DNA of 64,000 nt. Origin: Daejeonella sp. H1SJ63 (GTDB taxonomy: Bacteria; Bacteroidota; Bacteroidia; Sphingobacteriales; Sphingobacteriaceae). How positions within the stretch are numbered: position 1 is the first letter of the stretch; each line of letters opens with the position of its first letter. The position numbers were made by a program, and so were the translations under genes. Below are positions 64,000 through 64,000 of this stretch, piece after piece. The DNA lies in assembly GCF_029360775.1 (NCBI RefSeq), contig NZ_JARKMZ010000032.1, forward strand, positions 45,636 to 109,635. Direction: 5' to 3'. Below the pieces are notes generated by a model, which saw only the letters and a list, made by a program, of their open reading frames with translations, did not search any database and was not told the origin of the DNA.

Positions 64000-64000
64000 A

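Overview
The window looks like a chromosomal segment of a Bacteroidota bacterium, most likely of the Sphingobacteriaceae (Pedobacter-like). The signs are a giant surface protein ending in a gliding-motility/type IX secretion type B C-terminal domain next to a PorP/SprF gene; TAnnTTTG-type -7 elements and almost no Shine-Dalgarno sequences; LytS/LytTR signalling; and a DUF2027-Smr protein. Most of the window is core metabolism and information processing. No tRNA, rRNA, CRISPR array, prophage or intact insertion sequence was seen. Family names come from recognising motifs by eye; no database search was run.

Layout. 1-4919: gltB (5' end outside the window) and gltD, glutamate synthase. 4979-6986: leftward operon of a SpoU RNA methyltransferase, a YdeI/OmdA-like protein and a GNAT acetyltransferase. 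7087-12151: galM, an MFS transporter and mutS. 12368-14821: an exported RraA-like protein and a Tat-exported enolase-superfamily protein, probably for sugar-acid catabolism. 14954-15909: a tiny membrane protein coupled to an ABC ATPase, more AT-rich than its surroundings. 15988-17666: NlpC/P60 lipoprotein, a 40-residue membrane protein and a DnaQ/ExoX-like exonuclease. 17710-20254: LytS-type kinase, small lipoprotein and LytTR regulator in one operon, with 21-bp-spaced direct repeats upstream. 20357-28380: queG, an OmpA-family protein, dienelactone hydrolase, ruvB, polyprenol-phosphate sugar transferase, POT transporter and a DUF819 protein. 28498-33563: unknown exported protein with thiolase, two divergent metallophosphoesterases, and a DinB-like protein.

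33.6-47.5 kb is the accessory part: a decayed YeiH-type transporter gene, a PorP/SprF gene, an 11.3-kb repeat-rich secreted adhesin, an orphan small membrane ORF, a perfect 17-bp inverted repeat and a decayed PaaI-type thioesterase. 47522-53843: fused SpmA-SpmB membrane protein, M14 carboxypeptidase, htpG and prfC. 53.9-56.7 kb: hairpin-rich spacer, a higBA-type toxin-antitoxin pair, Smr protein, VF530-like protein and a DUF3347 lipoprotein. 56862-63913: citrate synthase, a hairpin-array spacer, a leftward etfB-etfA-bifunctional nuclease-nupC cluster, a TPR protein and a chromate transporter.

The most interesting signals are the adhesin/PorP pair with its nested DNA repeats, heptad-periodic intergenic repeats found at two loci, the array of hairpins after citrate synthase, the ABC ATPase with a 100-residue membrane partner, and the LytTR operon with its candidate operator and embedded lipoprotein.
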